Positions 46,801-55,534 of a stretch of 64,000 bases of DNA are shown in pieces; the stretch's first letter is position 1; every line of letters starts with the position of its first letter. The stretch comes from Mucilaginibacter paludis DSM 18603 (lineage in GTDB: Bacteria > Bacteroidota > Bacteroidia > Sphingobacteriales > Sphingobacteriaceae). The stretch lies in contig NZ_CM001403.1 in assembly GCF_000166195.2 (NCBI RefSeq), positions 5,598,432-5,662,431 on the forward strand. The letters run 5' to 3'. The notes beneath the pieces were generated by a model, which was given only the letters and a program-made list of their open reading frames with translations, was not told the origin of the DNA and did not search any database. Made by a program: the position numbers and the translations under genes.

Positions 46801-47865
46801 GTTTTCGGGCAGGGGAAAAAGGGATTTGCCGATATTTCTAAATCGAAAGCGGTCAGGATGATAATACAACAGCCCTTTATTGAGTGTGCCCAGCCAAAGG
46901 CCGCCTTGCCGGTCAAAAAACAAGTTGCTCACTTCAATGTCAATCAGCCTGCCATCAACAAGGTGAAGTGTAGGACTGAATTTGATGTTATGTAAACCAT
47001 TATCCATCATCCACAACCCCTTTCTACAACTTACAATAATTTCTCCGGTTGGGCCGGCAGATAAGGAGTTAAGCCAATAATTGGTTTCGATTACTTTTTC
47101 CCATTTTTTACTTGCCTGGTTAAGTGTCAGCATAATACCCCGCACACCGTTTCGTAAAAGGTAAAGGGTATGATTAGCCGGAACAACATATAATGTACTT
47201 TGATAGCCGTTGGGCAACTGCCCTTCCAGTGTGTTCTGTGTAGAGATCACCTTTTTGGTACCCATGTTATAGGTAGTTACAAAGCCGGAGCGATAGAAGA
47301 TATATAAGGTGCCATTGAGCACCACAATATCATAAACGGGATCTGCGGATTTTGCCGGAGAGCTTATTCCGGGTAAATAAGTTACCGTTTTGCGGGTGCC
47401 CAGGTTGCGGTAAAGTAACTTGCCTGATACCGTAACCATCCATAACCCCTTGTCAGAGTCCATGAAAAAATCCGACAAAGGCTCCGAAACCCCAAGCGAT
47501 TGCAGTACTTTTTCGGGATGTTCTTCATAACGTTCCGTACTTGGATCAATGAGCATCAATTTTCCCTGTGTTTTGAGCCAAAGGCGTTTCTCATTTTCAA
47601 CATACGCATGGTGAAAGCCAAGGTAGCCGCTTAGCGGATAGATATACTCATCATTAATATGGATATATTGAAACGAAGTTCCGTTGTACAGATTAACCAT
47701 CCCCTGGGTAACGATAGCTATCCTGCCGTCGGGCAATTGGTTAATAGTCCGGACGCTGTTTTCTGAAAGTCCGTTACTGCTTTCAATTGGCGTGAAAGCA
47801 CGGAATTGCTGGGCGAATAGCCCCTTGCCGATTAACAATACGATTAAGAAAAAAAAACTTCTCAC
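43873..47865 (-). CDS. Hybrid two-component system regulator (HTCS)
   Basis: 1330 residues, a sensor, kinase and transcription factor in one chain. Signal peptide (about 1-18); two seven-bladed Reg_prop propellers (about 20-690; repeated motifs such as GGLWLGTLNKGL, GNIWMCTDKGLF, GLLWFGTQDGLN); Y_Y_Y domain (about 700-780); TM helix about 785-810; HisKA with the phosphorylated His near 833 (NMSHELKTPLTLI); HATPase_c (DTGRGIS, GSGIGLHLV); receiver with Asp near 1117 (LVISDIMMPEMSG); AraC HTH at the C-terminus (VAEISDRVGFSNAAYFSKCF, KPSHYAD). Senses a periplasmic oligosaccharide and activates the flanking SusCD and GH31 genes (family knowledge). Confidence 0.96.
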   Translation of the reverse strand: MRSFFFLIVLLIGKGLFAQQFRAFTPIESSNGLSENSVRTINQLPDGRIAIVTQGMVNLYNGTSFQYIHINDEYIYPLSGYLGFHHAYVENEKRLWLKTQGKLMLIDPSTERYEEHPEKVLQSLGVSEPLSDFFMDSDKGLWMVTVSGKLLYRNLGTRKTVTYLPGISSPAKSADPVYDIVVLNGTLYIFYRSGFVTTYNMGTKKVISTQNTLEGQLPNGYQSTLYVVPANHTLYLLRNGVRGIMLTLNQASKKWEKVIETNYWLNSLSAGPTGEIIVSCRKGLWMMDNGLHNIKFSPTLHLVDGRLIDIEVSNLFFDRQGGLWLGTLNKGLLYYHPDRFRFRNIGKSLFPLPENQELYVTAFAEDKAGQLLIGTDKGVYRYSDKMERLTLYSPLFSGVNCSAMLNDHQGNIWMCTDKGLFIISAKGIKNYPIGNLNHILETKDGHFYICTNDNGLIEFDPATDKYHRVDVKKSDQDKISSVQQVVEYDGTLVGIGNGGLFIYDTDNKQLRIIDRQHSAGMLNHNNRAYSCLLADSRGLLWFGTQDGLNVWDGKKKKSLSFHTDEGLVNNTIKSIIEDSQKSIWVSTSNGVSCVRVGNSNGEPHYSFTNFNRYDGVINNEFVQRSAFITGDGTLLLGGIDGFNKTDVRRIFVARNNLDPVFVDLQVFGKLIKPGEVYQGNKILEKSILASQSILLKYDQNFISLGFSALNYVNPSQTYYRYFLDGVDKNWHETAAPDGVGRATYTDLAPGAYLLKVLAADNSGNWGGKMATLKITVLAPWWKTSFMFVLYGITGLGFISQIISWYIKKNRAKQLKIQQQKLDEMKFSFFTNMSHELKTPLTLILTPLEVILKNTGDQLLKKQLNGIYRNAQSLLTLVNQLLNFRRLELNEEALHLNYCDIDELTEALCRPFHELAASKGINFQKTCPSGLWLYLDKDKFAMMLNNLLSNAFKFTPESGSISVKVEEGVMPDGSHQAIAVSVTDTGRGISSNDLSKIFNHFFQADNQADIDTGSGIGLHLVKEYVRLHHGSVEVKSYPGKGSVFTLYIPSDLKPEIADKLKPALDENGKKNAVTILIAEDNEEFRHFLDEQLNKRYHILLASNGKEALDMVLKQLPDLVISDIMMPEMSGLELCDALKKNVTTSHIPLLLLTARSSDESQFEGYQVRADAYITKPFNIDILFIRVRNLLEQQEQRKQLFKKAIVIQPAMVTASSIDEKLIKRALDCVEKNIDNALYSVEEFSSDMNMERSGLYRKLVSIIGQTPSVFIRSVRLKKAAQLLSQRQLSVAEISDRVGFSNAAYFSKCFQEEFNVKPSHYADYALAAVTSPTAK

Positions 47866-48058
47866 ATTGGTCTGTTTTATCTCGGATGATCCCTTCTTTT
47901 CAAATCCGGCCTTAGCGGCGCACTGAAACCTGATCAGTAGCCCATAAGGGATGCCGATTGTTTCAACTATGAATAAATTTATACGGCCAAGCTTCTGATC
48001 AGGGTTCGGCCAGGTTTATAATCAGGCTTAAATATACAATTTAATAAGGCCGTAATAC

Positions 48059-48076
48059 AATTAAGTTAACTTAATT
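48059..48076. promoter_or_regulatory. 18-bp perfect palindrome before the HTCS gene
   Basis: AATTAAGTTAACTTAATT reads the same on both strands and has no loop, so it looks more like a dimer-binding site than a terminator. It lies between the GH31 terminator and the HTCS start (194 bp before the ATG). Confidence 0.4.
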
Positions 48077-48101
48077 AAGTTGAGGTTATAAATATTAAAC
48101 A

Positions 48102-48128
48102 AGCACATAAACTATTAGTTTATGTGCT
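48102..48128 (-). terminator. Terminator of the GH31 gene
   Basis: Perfect 12-bp stem AGCACATAAACT (48102-48113; complement 48117-48128) with a 3-nt loop, 12 nt past the GH31 stop. Confidence 0.75.
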
Positions 48129-48140
48129 CCTGGGTTAAAA

Positions 48141-50471
48141 TTACATGCTAACAGAAAGTGCCGCTCCTTTATAATTGATTACCTTATCAGCTTGTTTGCT
48201 TAATTGTGCTCCTGTACCTTTTGTTTCGGTTACCAGTATGATATTAAATTTTCTGCTAACCAGCGTACCCGCAAAGCCACCTTTCTTTTTATCGATGGTC
48301 AGCGTCAGTGACTTATTATCCCAGTGGAACGGAATTTCAGTATATTTTCCGCTTTCATAATTGTAGTTGTCGTTTTCATCCTCGTATAAGGTAAAATCGC
48401 CGTCTGCGCCGGGATAAACCCTGATCTCCAGGTTATCCCATTTTTTTTCTTCGGCAAACTGAACCTGAGGGCCCCATGGTATGATTGTACCCGCCTTTAC
48501 ATATAAGGGCAGAATATCGATAGGTGTGGCAGCGGTGATGGATTTGCCGCCATCATAGGCTTTACCTGTCCAGAAATCATACCATAAAGCGCCTCCGGGA
48601 AGATACACAGCCTGCTCTTTTTGCCCTGCTTGAGTAACCGGTGAAACCATCAGCGATTTTCCGAACATGTACTGGTTTCCAATGTTATACACTTGCTGGT
48701 CTTTTTCAAAATCCATAAACAACGCCCTCATAATGGACCCTGAATGATGAGTTACATCCCAGGCGGTAGCGTAGATATAAGGCAAAAGGCTGTAGCGCAA
48801 ATTGATAAACTTGGCTAAAACATCATAAGTTTTATCGCCGGGTTGCCCGAACTGATATATTTCCCGCGGAATGTCGGTTCCGTGCGACCGCATCATTGGT
48901 GTAAATGCGGCGAACTGCAGCCACCGGGTATACAACTCCTGGAATTCGGGATTTTTAGCACCTCCGCCTTTATTGAAGGCTCCGGCAAAGAAACCACCTA
49001 TATCAGCATTCCAATACGGAATACCGCTGAGCGAAAAATTTAATGCGGCCGGAATCTGCCTTTGTAACGTAGGCCAGGTGGAAACAACATCGCCACTCCA
49101 GGTGTTTGCGGCGTAACGCTGCTGCCCGGCAAATGCCGAACGGGTAAAAATGGTTACACGCTTTTGAGAAGTGGTTTTGCGCTGGCTGTCGTAAATTCCG
49201 CCAACATGCTCTAAAGGGAATGCATTGATGACACTTCTGAAAGAGCCGAGATAGGTGGGCTGGTCAAAGTCTTTATCTTTGATATTAATATGGTCCGGTT
49301 CGGTAGAATCCAACCACCATCCGTCTGTGCCTAAAGAGAATACACCCTTATTCAGGTAATCCCAATAAATAGCGTGGCTTGCAGGATTATAAGGATCATA
49401 AGGCTTTGCCCCCGAGTTAGGCGGCCAGGTATCAAAATCGATCAGCATATTTTTGCTCTTAAATTCAGCATATTGTTTGGTTAACGGCCCAAAGCCCGGC
49501 CATGCAACAATAAAGAGGTGGGCATTTAATTGGTGAACCTTGTCGACCATGCCCTTGGGGTTGGGGTATGTAGCGGGATCGAATGACATGGAGTTCCATA
49601 AACTATCTTTACCCCAATACTGCCAGTCCTGTACAATGCCGTCTAATGGTACTTTCAGGTCGCGGTATTTTTTTACCACACTAAGCAACTCATCCTGTGT
49701 TTTATACCTTTCTTTTGATTGGTGGTAGCCATAGACCCATAAAGGCATCATTGGTGCCTGACCAGTCAGGTCTCGCATTTGGGCCACTACGCCATCACCA
49801 CTGCCTCCCCACATGAAATAGTAATCTGAACAGTCTCCGATCTCGGAATCAAACGAGGTTTCCTGTAGGTTATCGTTAAATGTAGTTGGTGAATAGTTAT
49901 CCCAAAAAATTCCGTAACCTTTCACCGACTGGATAAAAGGGATACAAACCTTTGTGTTTTGATTTGAAAGGTATATTTTCTGGTTGCGTTGGTTCATTTT
50001 TCCAGTCTGCTGCTGACCGAGACCATAGATGGCTTCATCTTTTCCGAGCATAAATGCCTGCCTGACCGAAAATCTTTTTAGTCCTGCATCCGTTATCGCC
50101 GTAAATTGAGTGCCATAATCTTTTTCCGTAAAAATGGGATGACTATTTAAATCTGAAAATGAAATTTTACCCGTTTTTAAATTAAGCTCCACTTGTAAAG
50201 AAGTGCTTTTTAAATGCACCTTATTATTTTCTTGATTAACTATAAGGACTGTCTGTTCTGGGCTCTTGATCACGGACAGACTGCGCTTGTTCAATGAAGA
50301 GCTCTCAGGTATTTTGATGATTCTGACAATCGTGGGAGAAAAAAATTGGACCTCAATGTCCATGAATTGTGCATTGGCTTTTACTCCTAATTGGGTTCTT
50401 TGAAAATCCTGAGCAAACGATAGTGTTGTTAAGAGCAGGAGCGTAACAGCACCTGTTAATTTATTCCTCAT
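48141..50471 (-). CDS. Secreted GH31 glycosidase (alpha-glucosidase/alpha-xylosidase type)
   Basis: 776 residues. Signal peptide ending near LSFAQ (residue 20), N-terminal beta-sandwich, catalytic (beta/alpha)8 barrel, proximal and distal C-terminal beta domains. Nucleophile Asp near residue 386 in LGTDGWWLDSTEPD and acid/base Asp near 460 in NTWSGDVVSTW. Also typical are PLWVYGYHQSKERYKT and DGIVQDWQYWG. The DSTEPD sequence and the DTWPPN loop resemble alpha-xylosidase-type GH31 members, which would suit xyloglucan-type substrates, but this is not proved by sequence. Probably part of the same utilisation locus as the HTCS and SusCD. Confidence 0.94.
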   Translation of the reverse strand: MRNKLTGAVTLLLLTTLSFAQDFQRTQLGVKANAQFMDIEVQFFSPTIVRIIKIPESSSLNKRSLSVIKSPEQTVLIVNQENNKVHLKSTSLQVELNLKTGKISFSDLNSHPIFTEKDYGTQFTAITDAGLKRFSVRQAFMLGKDEAIYGLGQQQTGKMNQRNQKIYLSNQNTKVCIPFIQSVKGYGIFWDNYSPTTFNDNLQETSFDSEIGDCSDYYFMWGGSGDGVVAQMRDLTGQAPMMPLWVYGYHQSKERYKTQDELLSVVKKYRDLKVPLDGIVQDWQYWGKDSLWNSMSFDPATYPNPKGMVDKVHQLNAHLFIVAWPGFGPLTKQYAEFKSKNMLIDFDTWPPNSGAKPYDPYNPASHAIYWDYLNKGVFSLGTDGWWLDSTEPDHINIKDKDFDQPTYLGSFRSVINAFPLEHVGGIYDSQRKTTSQKRVTIFTRSAFAGQQRYAANTWSGDVVSTWPTLQRQIPAALNFSLSGIPYWNADIGGFFAGAFNKGGGAKNPEFQELYTRWLQFAAFTPMMRSHGTDIPREIYQFGQPGDKTYDVLAKFINLRYSLLPYIYATAWDVTHHSGSIMRALFMDFEKDQQVYNIGNQYMFGKSLMVSPVTQAGQKEQAVYLPGGALWYDFWTGKAYDGGKSITAATPIDILPLYVKAGTIIPWGPQVQFAEEKKWDNLEIRVYPGADGDFTLYEDENDNYNYESGKYTEIPFHWDNKSLTLTIDKKKGGFAGTLVSRKFNIILVTETKGTGAQLSKQADKVINYKGAALSVSM

Positions 50472-50940
50472 ATTGATTTTGAAATTGGTTTATAATACCT
50501 GTAAATGTAAATGACCGACCGATATGCCAAACCATAAGCATGATGAAAAAAATAGCACTCTCGTTGAAACTATCGAATTTTAAATATTAAGCATCTAAAG
50601 AGTGTTGTTAATCATTGCCCGGCTAATAACCGGCTTACACAAAATTCATTTCTCAAATATAAAATCACGGCAAAGGCAAAGAGCAGACATACCTCACTCA
50701 AGATGAATTAAACAGGACAACAGGAAGGCCATATGAAATAAAACGTTTAGCGCAAGGCCGGGATGTTTAAAGACCTTTGCCTAAATTCCAAACCGCGGGG
50801 CTGATCTGCTGTTTAAGCGCTATGAAGGCTTAGCTTATGTATGCGTTTTTAAAACGTTTTTATAGGCAATTGCCCATTCTCTGATGAACGACCATCTGCT
50901 TGATCCCCAATTTTTTGCTTAGAAATGCTATAAACGCAAA
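50472..50940. other. GH31 upstream region
   Basis: About 470 bp without a gene. A minus-strand TATATTTG (50654-50661) matches the -7 consensus and would give the GH31 mRNA a leader of about 180 nt; no well-spaced -33 element is seen. Confidence 0.35.
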
Positions 50941-50964
50941 AAAGCCTCTTTTTCAAGAGGCTTT
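50941..50964 (-). terminator. tRNA-type intrinsic terminator
   Basis: Perfect 10-bp stem AAAGCCTCTT (50941-50950; complement 50955-50964) with a 4-nt loop; on the minus strand it ends in a U-run (GGCTTTTTTG). It lies downstream of the tRNA 3'-end remnant on that strand. Confidence 0.75.
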
Positions 50965-51001
50965 CTACTTCAAAAGTTTGAACGTCGTTGGGGGACATTT
51001 T

Positions 51002-51017
51002 GTGATCCCGCTGGGAT
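51002..51017 (-). pseudogene. tRNA 3'-end remnant (attachment-site scar)
   Basis: The minus strand reads ATCCCAGCGGGATCAC, i.e. the end of a T-stem plus the acceptor 3' strand of a tRNA. The sequence beyond it, where the T-loop should continue, is unrelated, and no D-arm or anticodon arm follows. Together with the terminator 38 nt downstream this is what remains at one junction when an element integrates into the 3' end of a tRNA gene. From memory of Bacteroidota tRNA genes a tRNA-Lys is possible, but the identity is not certain. Confidence 0.6.
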
Positions 51018-51990
51018 GATTTTGGTCTCCTTTTGGAATGATATTTTCTTGCTAAATAGCCCAATTAAGGCGTTATTTAAGATTTATCAAAAAATGGGTA
51101 ACCGAAATGGTAACCATATTTTTTGTCTTGATTTGATTTATTTTAAAGAACTATCGTTAATTCAAAAGTAATAATAATTAAAGAAACTGCCGAAAAAATT
51201 GATCCCCTTTAAGTTTTTATTTTGCCCATTTCAGAATAAGGTGTTCAAGATTTGATTTTTTGTTACCTGGGCCGACTGCAAATTCTCCAGATTTGAGTTG
51301 GTACACATCGTTGTGTATTGTGGTAGTAGGTTAAACGAAGTTTCTGAAAAGTGAGGGTTAAGAGGCTTTGTTGAATGCTTGATAACTCTCAGATCGTTTG
51401 CGTTTTATCCACGATATTTGTTGCTCGTTAGTGAATTAATAATTCCATAAAATATATAACTTTATTTAGAATTACATTTATAAAAATTTATACAGAATCC
51501 TTTAAATATACCGAAAGTCAAATTATTGGAGATGCCGGAGAGCACTTCTTAGCGGCCAAAGTGATAAAGCTTTTTGGCTTCCCATGCCGCCTTATTAATA
51601 TAAAACCCTAATATACTTTTTATAATCTGTGCAAAAATCCTTGATGGCTTTCTATATTTAAATTGCCTCATTGATATATCATCAGCGAACCGATAAATTA
51701 TAATATACGGAGAGCATGCTAAATAGAAGCATCAGAACGCCATTCCGGACGAGAGGGACCGCTCAGCAAAATCGATCCCATGTTCATAGGCATGAAAGAA
51801 TACGATATGAAAAACGGCCAGTCAAAGGCTGGCTGTAACGTAATCCAATCACTTATTGTCATTGTTCTCTTCGTCTTACAGAAACTGCAACCTTAAAAAC
51901 TTGCCTGGCCCGTCACAAAGCTCGTTTCGGCCACTCTCGTAAAGTTTTTTGTAACAAAATCATTATGAATAAAATATATAGTCTATAGAT
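51018..51990. other. AT-rich gene-poor region next to the attachment scar
   Basis: About 970 bp with low GC content and no convincing gene. Contains the direct repeats at 51097-51115 and a 38-codon frame at 51780-51896 ending in a hydrophobic helix (SLIVIVLFVLQKL), which is too weakly supported to call. Confidence 0.45.
51097..51115. repeat. Direct repeats of GGTAACC
   Basis: GGTAACC at 51097-51103 and 51109-51115 (12 bp apart), each preceded by AT-rich sequence ending in ATG. They lie 80 bp inside the presumed element end. Confidence 0.5.
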
Positions 51991-52021
51991 TTTGTAGATT
52001 ATTGATTAATTTCTATGTTTG
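51991..52021 (+). promoter_or_regulatory. Promoter of the SusCD/DoxX/Sox-like operon
   Basis: TTTG at 51991-51994, a 19-nt spacer and TATGTTTG at 52014-52021, a full match to the Bacteroidota consensus. Predicted start near 52028, so the leader is about 340 nt. Confidence 0.65.
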
Positions 52022-52245
52022 TTGTAACACATGAAAATAGTTTCACATAAAGCGTATCCTTCCAAAGGAACAGCATTTAAAATTAAGCTCATGCTTGCGG
52101 CTTCCCAAGCCTGCATGATGGGGTGTTGTTGTTAAAAAAAATTTCTGAACGCGATCCGACAGTAGTGCCAGGCTCTCTTAAGTTTGGCAAAATCAGTTCT
52201 CAATAATTTATTAAAAACATGATCAAGTAAAGCATAGAAAAATAA

Positions 52246-52270
52246 AACCGGCAAGGAAGCCTTGCCGGTT
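52246..52270. terminator. Leader hairpin before SusC
   Basis: Perfect 11-bp stem AACCGGCAAGG (52246-52256; complement 52260-52270) with a 3-nt loop, 97 bp before the SusC ATG and inside the predicted leader. The U-run is on the minus-strand side (GGTTTTATTTTTC); on the plus strand none follows. It could act as an attenuator, a processing site, or a minus-strand terminator. Confidence 0.55.
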
Positions 52271-52367
52271 CAGCAATGAAAAATCAGTGTCGTAACGCCA
52301 ATCACTTACTGATTATCATCTGGTTACATTAATGAAATTCATCAAAAACGAAACTTGATAAATATAT

Positions 52368-55300
52368 ATGAAAATATTTATACACACGAAAAATTTATAT
52401 ACGAAGTCTATTAAATTGTTTCTATTCCTCTTTATACCCCTCATCTCCTTAGCCCAAACAGAACCGCAGCCCTTAATTAATTCCAAGTTGAATGGAACTG
52501 TGATTGATGCATTATCCAAAAAACCTATACCCGGCGCCGTGGTTAAAATACAGGGTACTACACATGCGGTGGCCACAGATGATGGTGGCCATTTTATCTT
52601 TATAACAGGTCAAAAATTCCCCTACACCCTCGTTGTTAGTTTTATAGGCTATAAAACGAAAACTATAATAGTAAACGGCAGCCCGGTTACCGTACGCCTG
52701 GAAGAGAATATTAATCAGCTTAGTGATGTTGTAGTAGTTGGTTATGGTACTCAGGAACGTAAAGACCTGGTGCATGCTCAAAATACAATTAAAGCCGATG
52801 AAGTAAAGCAACAACCCGTTGCCAGCTTTGATGCCCAGCTGCAGGGTAAAGCACCAGGACTGCAGGTTAACTCAAACACCGGTACCCCGGGCGACGGTGT
52901 ATTTGTCCGCGTTCGTGGTACCACGTCTATCAACGCGTCCAACGATCCTTTGTATGTTGTTGATGGTGTGTTTTTAAACAACACAAGTTTGCAAACCGTA
53001 AGTACAGGTGGCCGGGCAACATCACCCATAGCAGATATCAACCCCGCCGACATTGAAAGCTTTGAGGTGTTAAAAGACGCGAGCGCTACAGCTATTTATG
53101 GCTCCCGTGGTGCAAACGGAGTAGTTATTGTAACCACTAAGCGCGGAAACTATAACGACAAACCAAAAATTAATTTCAATACCACGCAAGGCATTGCTTA
53201 TGAACCAAAAGGTGATCTATGGAAGTTGACTACGGGCCCGCAACATGCCGAAATTGTTAATGAGTTTTATAGAAACTCAAACGCGGATATTATTGCTGCG
53301 GCCACAGCGGCGGGGACAACGCCGGCAACAACTTATCTGTATCAGCCCTTCAGGGCACTTACCGACAATCCTACCAAAAGCCCTGCGCCACGTGGCCTGC
53401 CACAGGATCAGCAAACGTATGATCGTCTGGACGAACTGTTCCGTACCGGTTTGCTTGTGGATTATAACTTGTCTGTCAGCGGCGGCTCGCGGGATACCAA
53501 ATACTTTATTGCCGGCGGTTACACCAGTCAGCAAGCCGATATCAAACCGATTAGTTTCAACAGGGGAGATTTCAGGGTAAACCTGGATCAAAAAATAAAC
53601 GATTTTATAACAATCGGTGTAACTAACAATATTTCGCGATCATATCGTAACCAGGCACGCGCGGGCGATGGCCCTGCCGGTGGTTTACTGCAATCGGCAT
53701 TGCATACGCCAACCTATCTGCCCGAAAATAATGCTGATGGTACACCCGCCAAATGGGCCGGTTTTGATAATTTGCAGGTTCTGCTTAATAATTATAATGT
53801 GCATACCATCAGCTTACGCTATGTAGGTAATTTTTATGCGGATATTCAACTGGCCAAGGGTTTAAAATTTAAAACAAGCTGGAGCCTTGATTATAACAAT
53901 TATAACGAGTCCGAGTACTGGAACGACCAAACACAACTGGGTACTTCTTCAGGTACTTCTCCTGTAAACGGTTTGGCCACATCTTCTATTACCGACAACA
54001 GCGCCTGGATCAACGAGCAAACGCTTAACTACCACACCATTTTTGCAAACAAGCACACACTGGATATCGTGGTTGGTAATACTTTGCAAAGCAATGTAAC
54101 CAAAAATACATTTGCGCAGGGGTCGGGCTTCCCCAATAATGCTTATACCGATATTATATCTGCGTCAACAAGAACGGCCTCCGAAACCTGGTCGAAATAT
54201 GACCTGGCCTCCTTCTTCTCCAGGGTATCTTATAATTACGATAGTAAATATTACATCGAGGCCAGCGCCCGTGCCGACGGCTCGTCAAAATTTGGCCCCA
54301 ATAACAAATGGGGGTACTTTCCGGCGGTTGGCGCCGCATGGCGTATTAAGGAGGAAGACTTTTTGCGCAATAATAATACCATCAGCGACCTTAAACTACG
54401 CGTAAGCTACGGTATAACGGGTAACTCTAACGGGATCAGTCCATTCGCGGCACAGGGCTTGTGGAATGGTGGCGCTGGTTATCCGGATACTCCCTCAGGT
54501 GGCGACAAAGCTGGTACAGCACCACAACAATTACCAAACCCCAACTTAAAATGGGAAAGTACTACCCAGCTTGATGGCGGTATCGATTTAGGGTTATTAA
54601 AAAATCGTATTAACCTTACGTTTGATGTTTACTCAAAAACAACCAATAATGTATTGCTGCAGGTGCCTGTGCCACAAATTACCGGCTTTAGCACGGTTTG
54701 GAGCAATGCAGGCAAGGTAACTAACAAAGGTTACGAGTTAGGCATCAATTCCCGCAATTTTAAAACGGCAAGCTTTAGCTGGCAAACCAGTTTCAATATT
54801 TCCGGGAATGTAAATAAAGTGGTTACCTTACCGGCCCCGATCTCTGAATACAGCCGCGACTGGATCCGTTTACAGCAAGGCTATTCCATGTATTCATTTT
54901 GGATGTACAAACAATTGTATGTTGATCCTCAAACCGGTAACTCGGTATTCCAGCATGCCGATGGGACATCCGGCACCAGTGTAACCGTGGCGGACCGTCA
55001 GATAATCGGCAACGCCTTACCAAAATTCTTTGGTGGCTTAACCAACAACTTCACTTATAAAGCCTTTGACGCCGGTATCTTGTTCTCTTACCAGTATGGT
55101 AATAAAATATTAAATCTTAACCGTTTCTTTGGCGAAGGTGGCGGCACGCGCGATGCCGCCCGTGTAATATTTGCCAGCCAGTTAAACAGATGGACCACGC
55201 CTGGCCAAATAACCGATGTGCCACGTGTTACGGCCATTGGTAACAACTATACCCTGGATCAAAACAGCCGTTTTCTGGAAGATGGTTCATTTATCCGCCT

Positions 55301-55526
55301 AAAATCATTAACGCTGGGTTATACGCTTCCAAAAAGCATCAGTCAAAAAATAGACATTCAATCATTAAGAATATACTTTGTAGGTACCAATCTCTTGCTG
55401 TTTACCAAATATACAGGCCCCGATCCTGAAGCTAACGTAAGCGCGGTTTCACAAACCCAGGGCCTTGATCTGGGTACGCCACCCCAGCCACACACGCTAC
55501 AGCTTGGTATAAACATCACTTTATAA
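52368..55526 (+). CDS. SusC/RagA-family TonB-dependent transporter
   Basis: 1052 residues. Signal peptide ending near residue 28 (PLISLAQTE), CarboxypepD_reg-like domain (about 42-122, LNGTVIDALSKKPIPGAVV), plug domain (SDVVVVGYGTQERKDLVHAQ to GSRGANGVVIVTTKRG, about 120-255) and barrel ending in HTLQLGINITL. No STN domain. Not closely similar to the SusC at 40463. First gene of an eight-gene operon; SusD follows after 8 bp. No HTCS, sigma factor or other regulator is adjacent, unlike the other locus. Confidence 0.96.
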   Translation: MKIFIHTKNLYTKSIKLFLFLFIPLISLAQTEPQPLINSKLNGTVIDALSKKPIPGAVVKIQGTTHAVATDDGGHFIFITGQKFPYTLVVSFIGYKTKTIIVNGSPVTVRLEENINQLSDVVVVGYGTQERKDLVHAQNTIKADEVKQQPVASFDAQLQGKAPGLQVNSNTGTPGDGVFVRVRGTTSINASNDPLYVVDGVFLNNTSLQTVSTGGRATSPIADINPADIESFEVLKDASATAIYGSRGANGVVIVTTKRGNYNDKPKINFNTTQGIAYEPKGDLWKLTTGPQHAEIVNEFYRNSNADIIAAATAAGTTPATTYLYQPFRALTDNPTKSPAPRGLPQDQQTYDRLDELFRTGLLVDYNLSVSGGSRDTKYFIAGGYTSQQADIKPISFNRGDFRVNLDQKINDFITIGVTNNISRSYRNQARAGDGPAGGLLQSALHTPTYLPENNADGTPAKWAGFDNLQVLLNNYNVHTISLRYVGNFYADIQLAKGLKFKTSWSLDYNNYNESEYWNDQTQLGTSSGTSPVNGLATSSITDNSAWINEQTLNYHTIFANKHTLDIVVGNTLQSNVTKNTFAQGSGFPNNAYTDIISASTRTASETWSKYDLASFFSRVSYNYDSKYYIEASARADGSSKFGPNNKWGYFPAVGAAWRIKEEDFLRNNNTISDLKLRVSYGITGNSNGISPFAAQGLWNGGAGYPDTPSGGDKAGTAPQQLPNPNLKWESTTQLDGGIDLGLLKNRINLTFDVYSKTTNNVLLQVPVPQITGFSTVWSNAGKVTNKGYELGINSRNFKTASFSWQTSFNISGNVNKVVTLPAPISEYSRDWIRLQQGYSMYSFWMYKQLYVDPQTGNSVFQHADGTSGTSVTVADRQIIGNALPKFFGGLTNNFTYKAFDAGILFSYQYGNKILNLNRFFGEGGGTRDAARVIFASQLNRWTTPGQITDVPRVTAIGNNYTLDQNSRFLEDGSFIRLKSLTLGYTLPKSISQKIDIQSLRIYFVGTNLLLFTKYTGPDPEANVSAVSQTQGLDLGTPPQPHTLQLGINITL

Positions 55527-55534
55527 TAACCGAC

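Noticed and set aside
50849..51064. 71-codon minus-strand frame over the tRNA remnant and terminator
   Set aside because: It translates a tRNA end and a terminator hairpin; similar translations of tRNA flanks are a known annotation artefact.
51780..51896. 38-codon frame ending in a hydrophobic helix
   Set aside because: No start signal, no recognisable relative; chance frame cannot be excluded.
51018..52367. Search for a degraded integrase or transposase near the tRNA scar
   Set aside because: No frame with recombinase motifs was found in this stretch; the integrase, if any, must lie outside the window.
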